Under the pieces are notes generated by a model. That model ran no database searches, was not told the DNA's origin, and worked only from the letters and a program-made list of their open reading frames with translations. From Lindgomyces ingoldianus (lineage: Eukaryota; Ascomycota; Dothideomycetes; Pleosporales; Lindgomycetaceae): a stretch of 44,063 nucleotides of DNA. The stretch is from NCBI RefSeq assembly GCF_010093535.1, contig NW_022985180.1:816963-861025 (forward strand), in the 5' to 3' direction. Of this stretch, positions 20,771 through 31,079 are shown piece by piece (the stretch's first letter is position 1; the number at the start of each line of letters is the position of its first letter). Position numbers and translations under genes: made by a program.

Positions 20771-21378
20771 ATGCTGCCCGGAACAGACTTTTATCCTAGT
20801 ACTGTACTAAGCCGCGGTTGCTGGATAGTGTGGAATAGATTCCACGCAAAGAGCATGCATTTGGTTCTAATCGCAATAATAAGGAAAACATCGCGGTTAG
20901 GGTGTGCCAAATTCAAGCAAATTGCTGCTTCTTTAAGGACATCCTTCCAGCCGCTAGGTTGGTCTAGTGCTGCCTTTTTGCATTCCACCTAAAGATAATC
21001 TCTTTTGCGAGTTGTTAGTTGTGCAGGAGTAAGTTTGATAATACAACGTCTGGAATGTGGGCCTCCACATTAGTAGCGGGCCCCCTGTTGACTTCTGTGT
21101 CAACAGCCCATACTGAGCCCCCTGGTACATGGGTGACATCCGGGAAGTACATCCTGCATATTGCTGCCCATGGGTTGGTGATAGGACGTTCGTATTGAGA
21201 GTCAGGTCCACTGTTGCTTATGGCATGATTGAGATCATTTATCTTCATGTACGTTGTAGTGCCTTGAGTCCAAAAATGGAGGTTCCCGGGAATACCGGGT
21301 ATTTGTGGTTGAGGTTGTTGTCTGGATGTGATGGAATCAGCCGTGAAACGTCAATGACTGGCCGGCCGCTTTGACTTA
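20771..21378 (-). pseudogene. Decayed gene fragment of unknown function
   Basis: A 600-bp base-balanced patch whose - strand gives protein-like frames broken by frame changes. From about 21378 one frame reads VIDVSRLIPSHPDNNLNHKY, then another frame reads DLNHAISNSGPDSQYERPIT and NPWAAICRMYFPDVTH (stop at 21015), then a third reads VLKEAAICLNLAHPNRDVF and ends at 20791. The residues look like real coding sequence, but I do not recognise the family. Both ends stop at AT-rich DNA, so it is probably a remnant stranded between repeats. Confidence 0.4.
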
Positions 21379-21540
21379 CGCTGCCATCTTGATAGTTGTA
21401 AAAAATTAGAAAATTAGAGCTTAAGATAGATAAAAAATAGATAAGGTAAGTAAGAACAATTACTAGAAGCTATAGAATAAAAGGTACCTAGGGACATCTC
21501 CGCAACTTATATTTCATCATAGTCACAGAAATCCGCTGAG
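21379..21540. other. Short non-coding stretch with AT-rich insert
   Basis: Nothing recognisable; AT-rich from about 21397 to 21480, then balanced. Confidence 0.4.
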
Positions 21541-21895
21541 AGATTACCTCTCTCTTTGGCCACAGAGAGAGACATGTTCCGCCCGAGCCTATTTTGGCCG
21601 TAGCCTGACCTTTAGTTGTTAACAGGAACACGCGCGCTTAATTCATTAGGCGTTGTTCATCGTTAGCCATATATCTCAGGCATCAGAAACAGACATGTTC
21701 CGCCGGAGTATGTTTTTGGCGTAACATAGCCTTAACAGTGAACACAGACGCGCGCTTAACTCATTGGGCGCTATTCCTTGTTGGACATATCTCTTAGGCG
21801 TCAGGAACAGATGCTCCGCCTGAGTATATTTTTGGCGTAACATAGCCTTAACAGTGAACAGAGATGCGCGCTTAGCTCGTACAGGATGTGGGGTT
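21541..21895. repeat. Threefold tandem repeat, unit 116-121 bp
   Basis: Three head-to-tail copies that share CATGTTCCGCC...GAGTATRTTTTTGGCG, then CATAGCCTTAACAGTGAACA and ACGCGCGCTTAACTCATTRGG. The CCGCC anchor occurs at 21579, 21700 and 21816, so the periods are 121 and 116. The first copy is the most diverged. Short - strand frames through it simply repeat the same peptide and are not genes. Confidence 0.85.
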
Positions 21896-22466
21896 TCCAC
21901 AGACCAGGAGCAGTGCTCTGCCTTGATTGAGAATTGTTTGGATCACGACGCTCATTCAATACTGGCACATTTCTAACTTAAATAGCAAGCTCCTGCTACC
22001 ATTTTAATTGTTTTCCCACGCCTTACAGACTTAAGCTCTTCTTTCCTACACAAACCAGCACTCTCATCGCTTGTTCGACCTCCAGGATAGTGCAACCCCG
22101 TGAGTCTATTCTCTCCCCACAGTCATACCTGAATTCTAATGCTTTTACACAAGATAACCCAAAATGGCAATTAAATATAATGGCCGCACCTAGACTAATA
22201 ATTACTCTTATTATTTGGACAAAATGACTAACAAATGGGTCGCAGCATCAACCGCAAGTGGAACTGGAAGCTAGACTTAAAGCTAACCTAAAGACAACAC
22301 AACAACAGAATATAACAGTAATACTTAGACTCCTGATAGGGCAGCCTACTTGGACAAGTTGAAGAATTAATAGGTTAAGGCGCCTATGTAATGGAAAACC
22401 GCGTCAACTTCATCTTCTTCATACACATCACCACCACAACCCCTCAGCCACAGCACTGCCACGAAC
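21896..22466 (+). promoter_or_regulatory. Non-coding region ending in a leader-like tract before the 22,467 ATG
   Basis: No open gene. The final 60 bp (about 22405-22466) are C/A/T-rich on the + strand (CATCACCACCACAACCCCTC) and G-poor, typical of an ascomycete 5' leader, and run into ATGACC. The part from 21,990 to 22,110 is also pyrimidine-rich. Promoter function is inferred from composition only. Confidence 0.35.
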
Positions 22467-22673
22467 ATGACCAATTCAATGTACTCCATGTTTCAGACAG
22501 TTTTAAATCCAACTGCTGGGGCGCCATCACGGAGGCGGTTGGTAGAGCAGAACCTGCAGACTCCTGGCCAACCAGCGCAGCTGTATGTCCCACTGAGCCC
22601 GGCATTTATAGCTGCTGGCCAACGGAGTTTTCTTTTTGGATCCTTTATTCACGCTTATAATAAGCTTTCTTGA
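22467..22673 (+). CDS. Small hypothetical protein, 68 aa (or first exon)
   Basis: Frame MTNSMYSMFQTVLNPTAGAP... ends at TGA (22671-22673). It starts directly after a leader-like C/A-rich tract with a reasonable context (CACGAACATGACC). The peptide has a basic patch (SRRRLVEQ) and a mildly hydrophobic second half (LYVPLSPAFIAAGQRSFLFG), and its codon use looks normal. I do not recognise the family. It could be an intact small gene, the first exon of a longer gene now lost, or a chance frame. The overlapping 89-codon frame 22391-22660 is discarded because it begins upstream of the leader. Confidence 0.38.
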   Translation: MTNSMYSMFQTVLNPTAGAPSRRRLVEQNLQTPGQPAQLYVPLSPAFIAAGQRSFLFGSFIHAYNKLS

Positions 22674-23097
22674 GGTGAAGTGTAGACCAATATAACGAGA
22701 TACGTGGGGCTGGACTTGCTTGGAATATGTTTGTTACGCTCTCTGTTGATTTCCGTCTACACTCGTTCTCGCTCGTTTACGTATGCGTTTTGCCCTTACC
22801 GCATGTTTTTCTAGCTATTCTGATGGTTGCATGTGTCCCTAAATATTGTTTTGCTATTTGCTATTTGCTATTGCTATTGCTTGTTTATCTAGCTAGATAT
22901 CTATCTTATTGGATGTGTGGTTCTTCCATTGCTCATTGTCGCTTGTATATTGGCGGAGTGACCGGAGAAATAATATTTGATGCCACAAGATCCGCCGAGT
23001 TGTACGGATATTTATGCTGTATAAGTGGTATTCGGTCTGATGCCCGCCTTCGATCTCCGAGAGCTTGCGAGATAGATATCCACGACGAGGTTGTTAT

Positions 23098-23180
23098 AGG
23101 CTATAATAAAGTGCGTTGTGATGTGGTCTTAGCAGAAGTAAGCGACTCAGGTCTGTGAGCAACTTGACTATGGGGTACGT
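23098..23180 (-). mobile_element. Relic terminus of a pogo-like element (41102-type)
   Basis: The - strand reads ACGTACCCCATAGTCAAGTT, then GCTCACAGACCTGAGTCGCTT and ACTTCTGCTAAGACC, closely matching the terminus at 41102 (ACGTACTTTATAGG..., then GAGTTGCTCACACACCTGAG, then TTACTAAGACC). Only this end is recognisable. The flank is GA, not the expected TA, and the opposite end was not found between 22,400 and 23,100. Confidence 0.65.
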
Positions 23181-23181
23181 G

Positions 23182-23221
23182 AGCGCAAAATCATCTATAG
23201 AGCGGCTGACTAGTGAGATAA
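23182..23221 (+). repeat. 40-bp boundary repeat, copy 2
   Basis: GCGCAAAATCATCTATAGAG followed by CGGCTGACTAGTGAGATAA, matching 14833-14872 with mostly G-to-A differences. It directly abuts the pogo-like terminus and marks the left edge of the genic island. Confidence 0.6.
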
Positions 23222-23397
23222 GTCTCTTGTAGCACCTGTTGCATCTTGTCACCTCCATAGATCATGACAAAGTAAACCGGGACAGAAATTCACATAAGGT
23301 CAATACTCTTTAATTCCAGCAAGAGGTTTAATAGATGGAGTCCATCTTGGTTGTGTCCAACATTATGGAATTATATAGCTGAACGACTCTACGCCTC

Positions 23398-24905
23398 CTA
23401 CGCCGCTCCCACAGTACTCCCTACCGGACTAAATCTAACATTGCTCACCGTTATCTGCGGAGGCGATTGACTACCATCGAAATCCCTCCTATTGTACGCG
23501 TCTGAGCACACACCCCTCTGCACCCCTCTGCACTTCATATCCGCATCCTGCGGCCACTTAGAATCTAGCCACAACACCTTCGAATCCAAGTCATCCGTTA
23601 AGGACACCACGAAAACCATGCCTTTCTGCAGAGCTCTTGTAAGTCCTTCAAACCCGCCTTTTTGGGAGAAACAGTTGCGGTCGCCAAACGCGGTTTTCTA
23701 GGCGTCACAGTACGACGGGTTGAGAGTAGAACCTGCGGAAGTCAGTTACTTGGAAGCGTTGGGGGCGGTGTAAGCACTGACCTGCGACTCTAAGGATCTT
23801 GGACTCGATGTTGGCGATGGTGATGTTCCCTTGGATGCATATCCGCTTTATGGTGGCCAACTTGGAACTGCTTGTCAAGAACTGCGTGATCACAGTGAAC
23901 TTCTTACTCGTGTCAATGCTAACTTTCTTGACAGCTGATTCAGCATTCCCGTAGAATTCCGTCTGACCCATTCTGTAGGGTTGAAATCGCAGCCATCCCC
24001 ATCACAGAACGAACTGCATTCCTCTTGAAAGCACACTGTCTGTGCATTCGCATTGCAGGGATGAGTGGACATGGAGGTTGCGATGCTGTTGCCATTCAAG
24101 CCGTCGACGTGAGAGCAGCAAGACCCATAGCTACCTGTTCCAGTCTACATGTTGGTACTGGAAGGTTGCCAGCCTTCTACATTTGCCTGGAGACACGTTC
24201 TTTAGTGTTCAGAATTCAGAAGCCATCATTGGGGTCGTTAGCATACTTCGCCATTGAGGAAATGCAGATCTCTTGGACACTTTGCATCACAATAACCAGT
24301 TCCATATCCAGCGCCCGATTGCTCAGGGTTGGGGTACTTGCCTTGTTGCCCATCCATATCCATGAGGTTGAAAGACACCACGCCATTGAGCCCACAAGGA
24401 AGCCTACTGACATCCACATCGAACGAGAACTCCTTGTCTAGCAGGTCGAATCTTCACACGTCAGTCTGAGCCTCCTCCTATAGCCTTGACAGCATACCTC
24501 TGATATTTAGTGGAATTTGCCAAAAGAAAGAGTCTTGCTCCGAAGTTCGTCATGAACTCGCTGCTCGTGACGAAATTCACCCTTAGGGACCCGCCACTTG
24601 CTTTCACGCCATGGGCGACATAATCGATCCCATCGAACGCGCAATTTTTCGCAGTCTTTATTGTCGAAACAAACCGAGACATTCCAGTAGTTCCCGGTGA
24701 CGCAGTCTTTATAGAAGCTATTGCTCTGGTAGATGCGTCTCAACTGAGCATCCATGACGAGTTTCGAAGTTTGCGTGGTGCATCCTCCGTTGGAAGAGCA
24801 TTGTTGCCATTGAAGGGTCGGTGACGTTTCGACGGTAGGAGAAGTGCTAGGCTGGGCACTCGCGACTGCACGTAGGAGCAGGAATGAAATGAATACACGC
24901 TGCAT
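23398..24905 (-). pseudogene. Glycoside hydrolase family 7 (cellobiohydrolase/endoglucanase) pseudogene
   Basis: The - strand encodes a full-length GH7 catalytic domain, a secreted enzyme family that cleaves beta-1,4-glucan in cellulose. It starts with a signal peptide (MQRVFISFLLLRAVASA) followed by the typical mature start (SPTLQWQQC, then GGCTTQ). Later blocks match the family: [79 protein letters not shown], then SKVLWLDS and GSTVGAA at the end, with no CBM1. Three introns keep good splice sites: 24452-24497 (46 nt), 24187-24246 (60 nt) and 23733-23781 (49 nt). It is broken by frameshifts near 24650 and 23978 and by TAG stops at 24145-24147 and 23698-23700, both CAG-to-TAG type. The catalytic E-x-D-x-x-E motif reads HVDGLN, so nucleophile and acid/base are gone. 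Confidence 0.93.
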
Positions 24906-24946
24906 CTTCTTGGCTGATAAGAAAATTGAAGGAAAGTCCTACTCTT

Positions 24947-24980
24947 CACGCTTAATGTGGCGATCGCATCATTAAGCGTG
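24947..24980. promoter_or_regulatory. 11-bp perfect inverted repeat upstream of the GH7 pseudogene
   Basis: CACGCTTAATG (24947-24957) and CATTAAGCGTG (24970-24980) are exact inverse copies separated by 12 nt. It lies 42 bp before the GH7 start codon (ATG at 24905 on the - strand). It could be an operator for a dimeric regulator or a chance palindrome; no known site is claimed. Confidence 0.45.
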
Positions 24981-25517
24981 GGCAGGTATCATAGAATCAT
25001 AGAGTCAGATGTTCTGTGAAGGAATACTACCTTATTGATGAATTCATATATGTACTTCACGGTTTTTCCAGGCTTGTCTCATCCCGTATTCTCGAAGCGG
25101 ACTAGGTGATTGGTGGGCGAATTACCTACTGCAATGCCTAATTTAATATGAGCGCGCTTGCTCCCTCTACAAGAAAAGCACGCGTTAACCGGCTTATTAA
25201 TAGGATCAGAAATGAAATAGACATACCATCTAGGCTCGCCTATGTCTTGAAGTCAGTTAGAGAGGTGATCGGACTTCTATCTATGCTGTGCCAATCACCA
25301 CGAGTCATGAGGGACTAAACACTTTAAGATGCTTGTGATTCATATCCAAAGGGATTAAAGGAAACCAAGCCATACTAAAAACTCCATAGGTCTTGCGTCC
25401 ATAGGTATCATAATAGTTCCAACGCTCACCGCTCCCCCCCCAAGACTTAGGGTGTCCGACAGACCAAGTGGCTGAACTGGAAGCGCTCAAGCATCCCTCC
25501 TCGCAGCAGTTTCTTCA
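24981..25517. other. Intergenic region between the GH7 relic and the PPxY protein gene
   Basis: Balanced composition and no credible gene. It contains the upstream DNA of the GH7 pseudogene (right to left) and the 3' flank of the PPxY gene, which also runs on the - strand. A short - frame at 25305-25490 has no features. Confidence 0.5.
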
Positions 25518-26093
25518 TCAAGAGCCGCAACAGAAAGGGAGCGATCGGACTATGAAGATATACCAGACAAAAATTAACGTTATCAGTAAGAGTATCATCG
25601 CAACGATCAATTTCGCAAGCACTCGCTCGACCCCAAAGCGAACATCATCCACTTGTACACGCTCAATGTCTGCCTCCTCATCCACTATGTCAGAAATATT
25701 CAAGTCGGATGGTATATGGGAGATCAGGGTAGCTCGATATGATTGTTGCACGGCGACATGGTAGGAGGGTGGTGCTTCGGTTGGAAGAGGGTATAGGTAT
25801 GCTAGGGGCACGTCGTCGTCGGAGTCGGGTACGATATCTGAGTATGGTGGGAAGTATGGGGGGCTGTTTGCAGCGTCGGCTGCGGCACGATAACGAGGCG
25901 TTCGGGAGGGTGTCGTGTGGCCGGCTTCAGGAGACGCCGAGGGTTCATCGTGATATGGCTCTTGTGAAGCTGGTGCCGGGCTTGGGATGGAAGGGAGAGG
26001 CTTCCAGGGAGAACTGCTAGCCGATGGCGTTGATGAGGGAGCTCGAGACGATGACGGTGAGTCTTGATACGGTTCCTGTATAGGGTCCTGCAT
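25518..26093 (-). CDS. Tail-anchored protein with PPxY motif, 191 aa
   Basis: Single-exon frame. Residues 1-100 are Pro/Ser-rich and probably disordered (SPSSSRAPSSTPSASSSPWK). There is a PPxY motif, PPSY at 108-111, plus the PPY clusters SPPYFPPYS at 77-85; PPxY binds WW domains, as in Rsp5/Nedd4 ubiquitin-ligase adaptors. An acidic stretch follows (about 133-150), then one strong transmembrane helix (about 159-182, LAKLIVAMILLLITLIFVWYI) close to the C-terminus, leaving only about nine residues beyond it (ending FCCGS). This predicts a tail-anchored protein with a cytosolic N-terminal part. Family and gene name are unknown; a role as a membrane adaptor is inference. The other frames over the same DNA are shadows. 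Confidence 0.65.
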   Translation of the reverse strand: MQDPIQEPYQDSPSSSRAPSSTPSASSSPWKPLPSIPSPAPASQEPYHDEPSASPEAGHTTPSRTPRYRAAADAANSPPYFPPYSDIVPDSDDDVPLAYLYPLPTEAPPSYHVAVQQSYRATLISHIPSDLNISDIVDEEADIERVQVDDVRFGVERVLAKLIVAMILLLITLIFVWYIFIVRSLPFCCGS

Positions 26094-27803
26094 TGATAGA
26101 TGAGCATAGGTCGTGCGCCGACACCTTTCTCAACCGCATCTCAGATGCCCATTAGAGCTAGAGACAGCTCCCGAGGCTAGGAAACAGTACGGAGCCATTC
26201 GTGCAGTGCGAGATTCATGTTCTGGTCAGACGTACCTCCATGAAAGTCTCTTAATCGCCACTACTAGTGCTCTGTAAGGACTGTCTTAAATCCAGTGGGT
26301 GGTGGGGGAACGCGGGTGCGGGAAGTTCGATATCAGTGTCAGGTTAGCTAGAGGAGTGAAGCAAGAAATAAAGACTGCAGGCAGCGACGGTCAGCAAATG
26401 AACTTCACTATTCATCATGACTGCGCCGCAGGATCAGGGCACTACGACCGCTGGAGGCTGGGGGTTGCCGTTGGTGTCACTTGATGGGGAGGACTGCTGT
26501 GTGTGGCTGGGGTCGTTCCTTCTTGGCGCTCAGGAACCCAATCGTGGAGCGTTGAGATATCAGTTCCAAATCGAGCGTGATAACAGTGCTACCTAGGCCG
26601 ACCCTACACATTGTTCTCAGTGCGAGACTCGTTAATTACAGGTTCTACGTTGGATAGGCACCTCCTTAACTGAATGATATTCTCTAACCTCGCCCAAAGC
26701 TCGGCCCCAAACGCGGGCCTGAGCAGCCTGAGACATAGGTCCTAAGTTCATCAACCTAGTCGTTTCACATTTCATCGCCTCAAAAATAGGCACAACTGAA
26801 GCGCGCCGCCATTTATACAATAACTCGACTTCAGCTCAGGCGTATCAAGCGATCGGTAAACTCCAGGGATGAACTGCATACAGCATGTTCTCACGCATCA
26901 CGAATCTTCTAGAGGGAGGCATTGATAGATCAAATTGCTTACTATATTAGGAGGCACATTAATTAGCAGGATGTAGGTTTCTGCACCAAAGAATCCTTAT
27001 CGTGCTCGAAGTTAGGTAATGAAATGCAACAGAGGACTTTTATCTATTGACCATCACCACAAACATCTCAGAGCAACGAGTCTTCCGGAAAAGGCTGTCT
27101 CAGGATCCATCACACCCAGTCACCTCAGTAATCCTTTGACAATGGTAGTGACAGACGCCCTATCTACCCAAAGAGACCTTGCATTCTATCACCACTAACA
27201 TCTCATGGCTTAAACCCCGTTGCCTAAACAGTCTTTTAAAAGTAACAGTGACTGGCTCACCTTGACCTAAATGAGGCCTCCAATCTGTCCCCCCCGCGGT
27301 ATAGACACACTCCGAACCAGGGGAATGTGATGATCATGTTTAAGTTAGATTGCCTAAAGGAAACGTCAGTCGTAAGATGTGGAATGCAGAACCGGCCCTA
27401 CCTTTCAACACCCCATTTCTTATTCTAGCCAGAATATATCTCGGGAGGTGGAGCACCCGTGCTTAGGCCCGCTTAGCATCCACCATGAAGCTAAATGGAT
27501 GTTGTTAGAGGAGAGGTCAGTACAAAGCATGCAGCTGATTAACCATGAGTGGAAGGCTCCATATAGGCAACTTGCTAAACAGCTTTCAGATCACCTATCC
27601 GACAGATGCCATCTCGCTTGAAGTAAAGATCATATCATCGTTAACTCCTACAATCTGCATATCTACATACTAGGCTCCTACAGTATATATATACAGTGCT
27701 AGATTCCGCTGACTCAAAACATATATACACTCTAGCATGGCTAAAGAAAAATTGAAAATAATTTATGTATACTTCGTAGCAGTCGTTAGACGATCATATC
27801 TAT
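26094..27803. other. 1.7-kb intergenic region without confident gene
   Basis: Balanced composition. Small frames exist (26299-26484 +, 26632-26820 -, 27379-27621 +), but none has a recognisable motif or a supported start. The first ~150 bp hold the presumed promoter of the PPxY gene. Near 27690-27720 is an AT-rich ATATATATAC stretch. The region just below 27804 is the 3' flank of the PTH11-like gene. Confidence 0.45.
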
Positions 27804-29172
27804 TCACCTCTCTCCAACACGCTCCCTTTCGCCATTCGGCCGTACCTGTATGAACGTCGCAACCCGCGCCCTCTCAAGAACGGGTGTGGGCGAGATACTA
27901 CTGTCCCAGGAGTCCCCGGTGTTGGAGCGAGTGGATTCTATAGACGTTTTCTTCGATCGCCCCACCGCGTCCATATCGTAGACATTCTTGTTGCCTCCGG
28001 TGACGACTGGAGCAAGGTGAGCTGTGCTTTCATTGCTAAGTTCATCTAGTTCGTTCCTACTCGATGAATTATGGGTCCGTGGGCTCTTGCTCAAGTTACT
28101 GGAGGCAATTTTGCTGCGTACTCCCTCCTTCACCTTGCGGAAGAGAGGCCGAAGAGTTGCGAGAGATGCCGCCGTGATTCCAGTTCCGGGTTCAGCGGTT
28201 GCCCATATTGTGGCAGTTGGGGCATCGGCTGTTGAAGATGGTCAGTAAGAATGGTGGTTGGGCTGCTTGTGAGCAAACGAACTGATGAAGTCTCCACTGA
28301 GGAGAAGCCCTTTTAGGTAGACCATGCGAAGAATAGCAGATATACTTCCTCTACATAGGGTTAGTAACAAGGGGCGATGGACAATGCTGAGTGAAAACTT
28401 TACTTACACCGCACCCAGTGCCATGATTATACTCACTGATACCTTTGAGCGGCTATCCATATCACTCTCGATGAGTACAAATATGGGAATCAGGACGAAT
28501 ATCCAATCTGCAACGACGCAAATGATACCATATAGATATCCGGTGAAGAGTAGGAATCCAGTAGGCAAACACTTGAGGCTACCTTTCATAAGACTAGGTA
28601 GCAGTTGGGCAGGCGGCCCACATTGGAAGATTGCAATGAACACATAGAAGAACCCGTAGCAAGCTGACACCCAGAGTATGGTATGAAAGATGCGCCTTTG
28701 CCATCGCTTGGTCAATACGCGTAGGAAAAAGAGCCCCAATGAGATTTTGAGAGTAGTTGTAGTAAGGATGTAGAAAACTTCGCTCAGCTGTACGTGCTGC
28801 AGTCTTGTTAGTAATTAGAATACTGTCTAAGATTTTCGAAGCTTACAAGGATAGTCCTTTTTATTGCGGTGAAATTTGGCACATAGCTGAATCCTCCAAG
28901 GGAAATGATGACTGATATGAAGGCGCAGTAGCAGGTAAATAACATCTACTCGGTGATTAGCTATTCATCATTGCAACAGAGACGGCTTCACAAACTAGAG
29001 TGAGGACCATCAATGTGTCATCCCAACCTGGTGACTTGGTAATTCGTATTCTCCCCCAGAGTCGCAGAAAGACTGTTGACCATGATGAAATGAGAAGAGT
29101 GATAATGAGAGAGAGCTCAGTTTTGGCAGAGTTGGATGCAAGGACAGACCCTTTAGAGACAGGTAAATCCAT
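27804..29172 (-). CDS. PTH11-like / fungal rhodopsin-domain integral membrane protein, five exons, 385 aa
   Basis: Exons on the - strand: 29172-28996, 28945-28847, 28796-28408, 28350-28283, 28228-27804. The four introns are 50, 50, 57 and 54 nt with clear sites (for example GTAAGC...TTACTAAC...GCAG at 28846-28797 and GTAAGT...TACTAAC...GTAG at 28407-28351). Total 1158 nt, 385 residues. The joined protein has the family marks of the fungal 'rhodopsin' domain seen in PTH11-type receptors: RIRITKSPGWDDTLMVLTL after TM1, YILTTTTLKISLGLFFLRV, the FQCGPP motif, KCLPTG, DWIFVLIPIFVL, and GTGITAASLATLRPLF before a Ser-rich cytosolic tail. About seven TM segments are expected. There is no CFEM domain. 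No stops or frame errors, so it looks functional; its ligand is unknown. A TATA-like ATCTATATAGG lies about 60 bp upstream. The upstream in-frame ATG at 29196 is a possible alternative start. Confidence 0.88.
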
Positions 29173-29289
29173 GATGAAATGAGTCTGTCTAGACACAGTT
29201 TGGCAATCAACAGTGGCGCGATCACACCTATATAGATGAGAACAACCTGAATCGGCTTTTACCCTACCCGTGTCGCTGCGGCAAACCCA

Positions 29290-29841
29290 TTAACCCCACG
29301 AACTTTGCCAGGTATGTCGGGAAGTTTTCTCATTGGCGAGAGAACTCCGACCTTTGGCGAATTCCAAGCCTTCCAGACGACTCGCTAAATCGATGGTCCG
29401 GCATTGCTGGTTTGTGACGATACAAGCTGTGACAAGCCGTCGGAGCACATGGAACTTTGGGATATCCCTGGCATAGGTGCCAAAGAGGTGTAAGAGAGGA
29501 AGTAAATTGTGGCGGATAAGCTTTGAGACAACACTTGAAGGTAATGCTGCAGATGGCTGAATTGGGTGCCCGTAGCCTAATGGACATTCCCATTCTATTC
29601 CGCTAATGAAACGAGAACACTGTGAGGAAGGCGGGGATGGCTGAAAGTGGCCTGTTGTGGAGAAGCCGATACATCCTAGATAAACCAACGCCTCGCAGGG
29701 GTAGTGAGAGTTCCGGAGCGTTTGCAGCGCGTTTCTATAAATCCCCAAATATGGCCTTTGTGCACTCGGACTGAGGAAGTAGCCGCGCAGGGTTTCCACG
29801 ACCCAGATCTTCTTGCCTTGCGAGGATCCGACAGGCCTCAA
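29290..29841 (-). CDS. Hypothetical ORF, 183 codons, doubtful
   Basis: Open frame on the - strand just upstream of the PTH11-like gene's promoter (beginning MRPVGSSQGKKIWVVETLRG). It has no transmembrane segment, no Cys/His metal motif and no family signature that I recognise. A second - frame of 87 codons overlaps it, which lowers trust in either. It could be the remnant of a larger gene or chance. It would end 118 bp before the PTH11-like start. Confidence 0.25.
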   Translation of the reverse strand: MRPVGSSQGKKIWVVETLRGYFLSPSAQRPYLGIYRNALQTLRNSHYPCEALVYLGCIGFSTTGHFQPSPPSSQCSRFISGIEWECPLGYGHPIQPSAALPSSVVSKLIRHNLLPLLHLFGTYARDIPKFHVLRRLVTACIVTNQQCRTIDLASRLEGLEFAKGRSSLANEKTSRHTWQSSWG

Positions 29842-31079
29842 GAACCTTGCTACTGTATTTATGGTAGGGACTTTGTCCTAGAAACTAACGTATCCGGTAA
29901 TCTATATCTATCATCACTACCCAGGTGAGAACTGGGAGGCATCTGACCAAAAAGTACTTCCGACGACTGACGCATTTGAGCGATCCGTGTTCCACTAAAA
30001 CTATTCTAAACCTTATATTTACTTCCTAGGTCTTAAGGAATCTGGAGGCCGTGCCGTTTCGAGTGAAGGTTTGGAGAATCCAAGTTTATCGCCGGAACAA
30101 AAAATACCGTTTTGGAAAACAAGAGAGCGCTTGGAAGGACTGGAGCGGCTCAAGCGCCTTCAAATGGATTGTGATCAAGTAGCAGATGAAACAAGCTTCA
30201 AGTGTTGGTGCCGATGTCGAGCCGGATCATTCAAGACAAGGGCACGAAGGATGAGGCTTGGAACCTGTACTAATCCAAATATGGTCTAGCCCTGAATTCC
30301 CCACACGGTCCGTCCCACGCGAAAATTTCTGTTTCTTCTCAATCTCATCACCACTCGACTCCCTCCCTTCTGTGAACCACATATGCTAGCAATTCTATTA
30401 AACAAACATGATAAGCATAATATTGATTACTAGAGCTCAAGTTGTTCAATAGGGATAGGATCCCCCCTTCGCGGTGGTATTAATTAACCGTCACATGGAG
30501 CTGCAGGGTCTGACAACTATCGGTACGATCTTAATTGTTTTCATTCAATTTGTCAGTCGTTATGATGAAGAAGCATATTTCACAGACCTGTTCCGAACCT
30601 ATACATGTGGATGATTGCTTGGAGACCTTCTGAGCCTTAATTTTTGTACCTTTCTCTGAATCCATGATTCAGTGCAAACTATTCGCTAACCGTCTCGCTC
30701 AACAGTATATACGTGTGTGATAAGATACGCCACCTGCTACCATTATAGAGGCGAATATAGCCATTGGGACGCTGCTTCTTTGAACATTTGCTATGCTTCA
30801 GAGGGACGGCCTTTGATGGATTCAACACCTTGTTTGCATGCTTCATTGAAGTATAAGAATGCCCTTTGTTTGGGAGATGCCTCATTACCCTGCTATTACA
30901 CTTCGTTGTTCGAGGATAAAAATATCAGTGAAGTGTATACACAATGGATTGTTTTTAGATAAAGACGCTGTGTCCGCGATATATTCGGCGAATATGCCTT
31001 CAATTTTCAATCCAAGTAATTCCCTTGTGATCTTTCAGACCCACCCACTGCAATCATTCAATTCTGTAAGCCCAAAGAG
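29842..31079. other. Intergenic region and upstream region of the 770-aa gene
   Basis: Only short frames are present (30071-30289 + with a Lys/Arg-rich 72-aa frame, 30717-31203 + overlapping frames), with no motif. The 31,080 ATG has a good context (AAAGAGATGGCT). No TATA box is obvious; 30,300-30,400 is pyrimidine-rich on the + strand. Confidence 0.5.

Noticed and set aside
22727..23158. 143-codon + frame with hydrophobic N-terminal part
   Set aside because: Its end lies within the inverted terminus of a pogo-like element (23098-23180) and the protein has no family marks; it is probably chance in relic repeat DNA.
29000..29225. Alternate frames over exon 1 of the PTH11-like gene
   Set aside because: The spliced five-exon model accounts for the region with family motifs and good splice sites.
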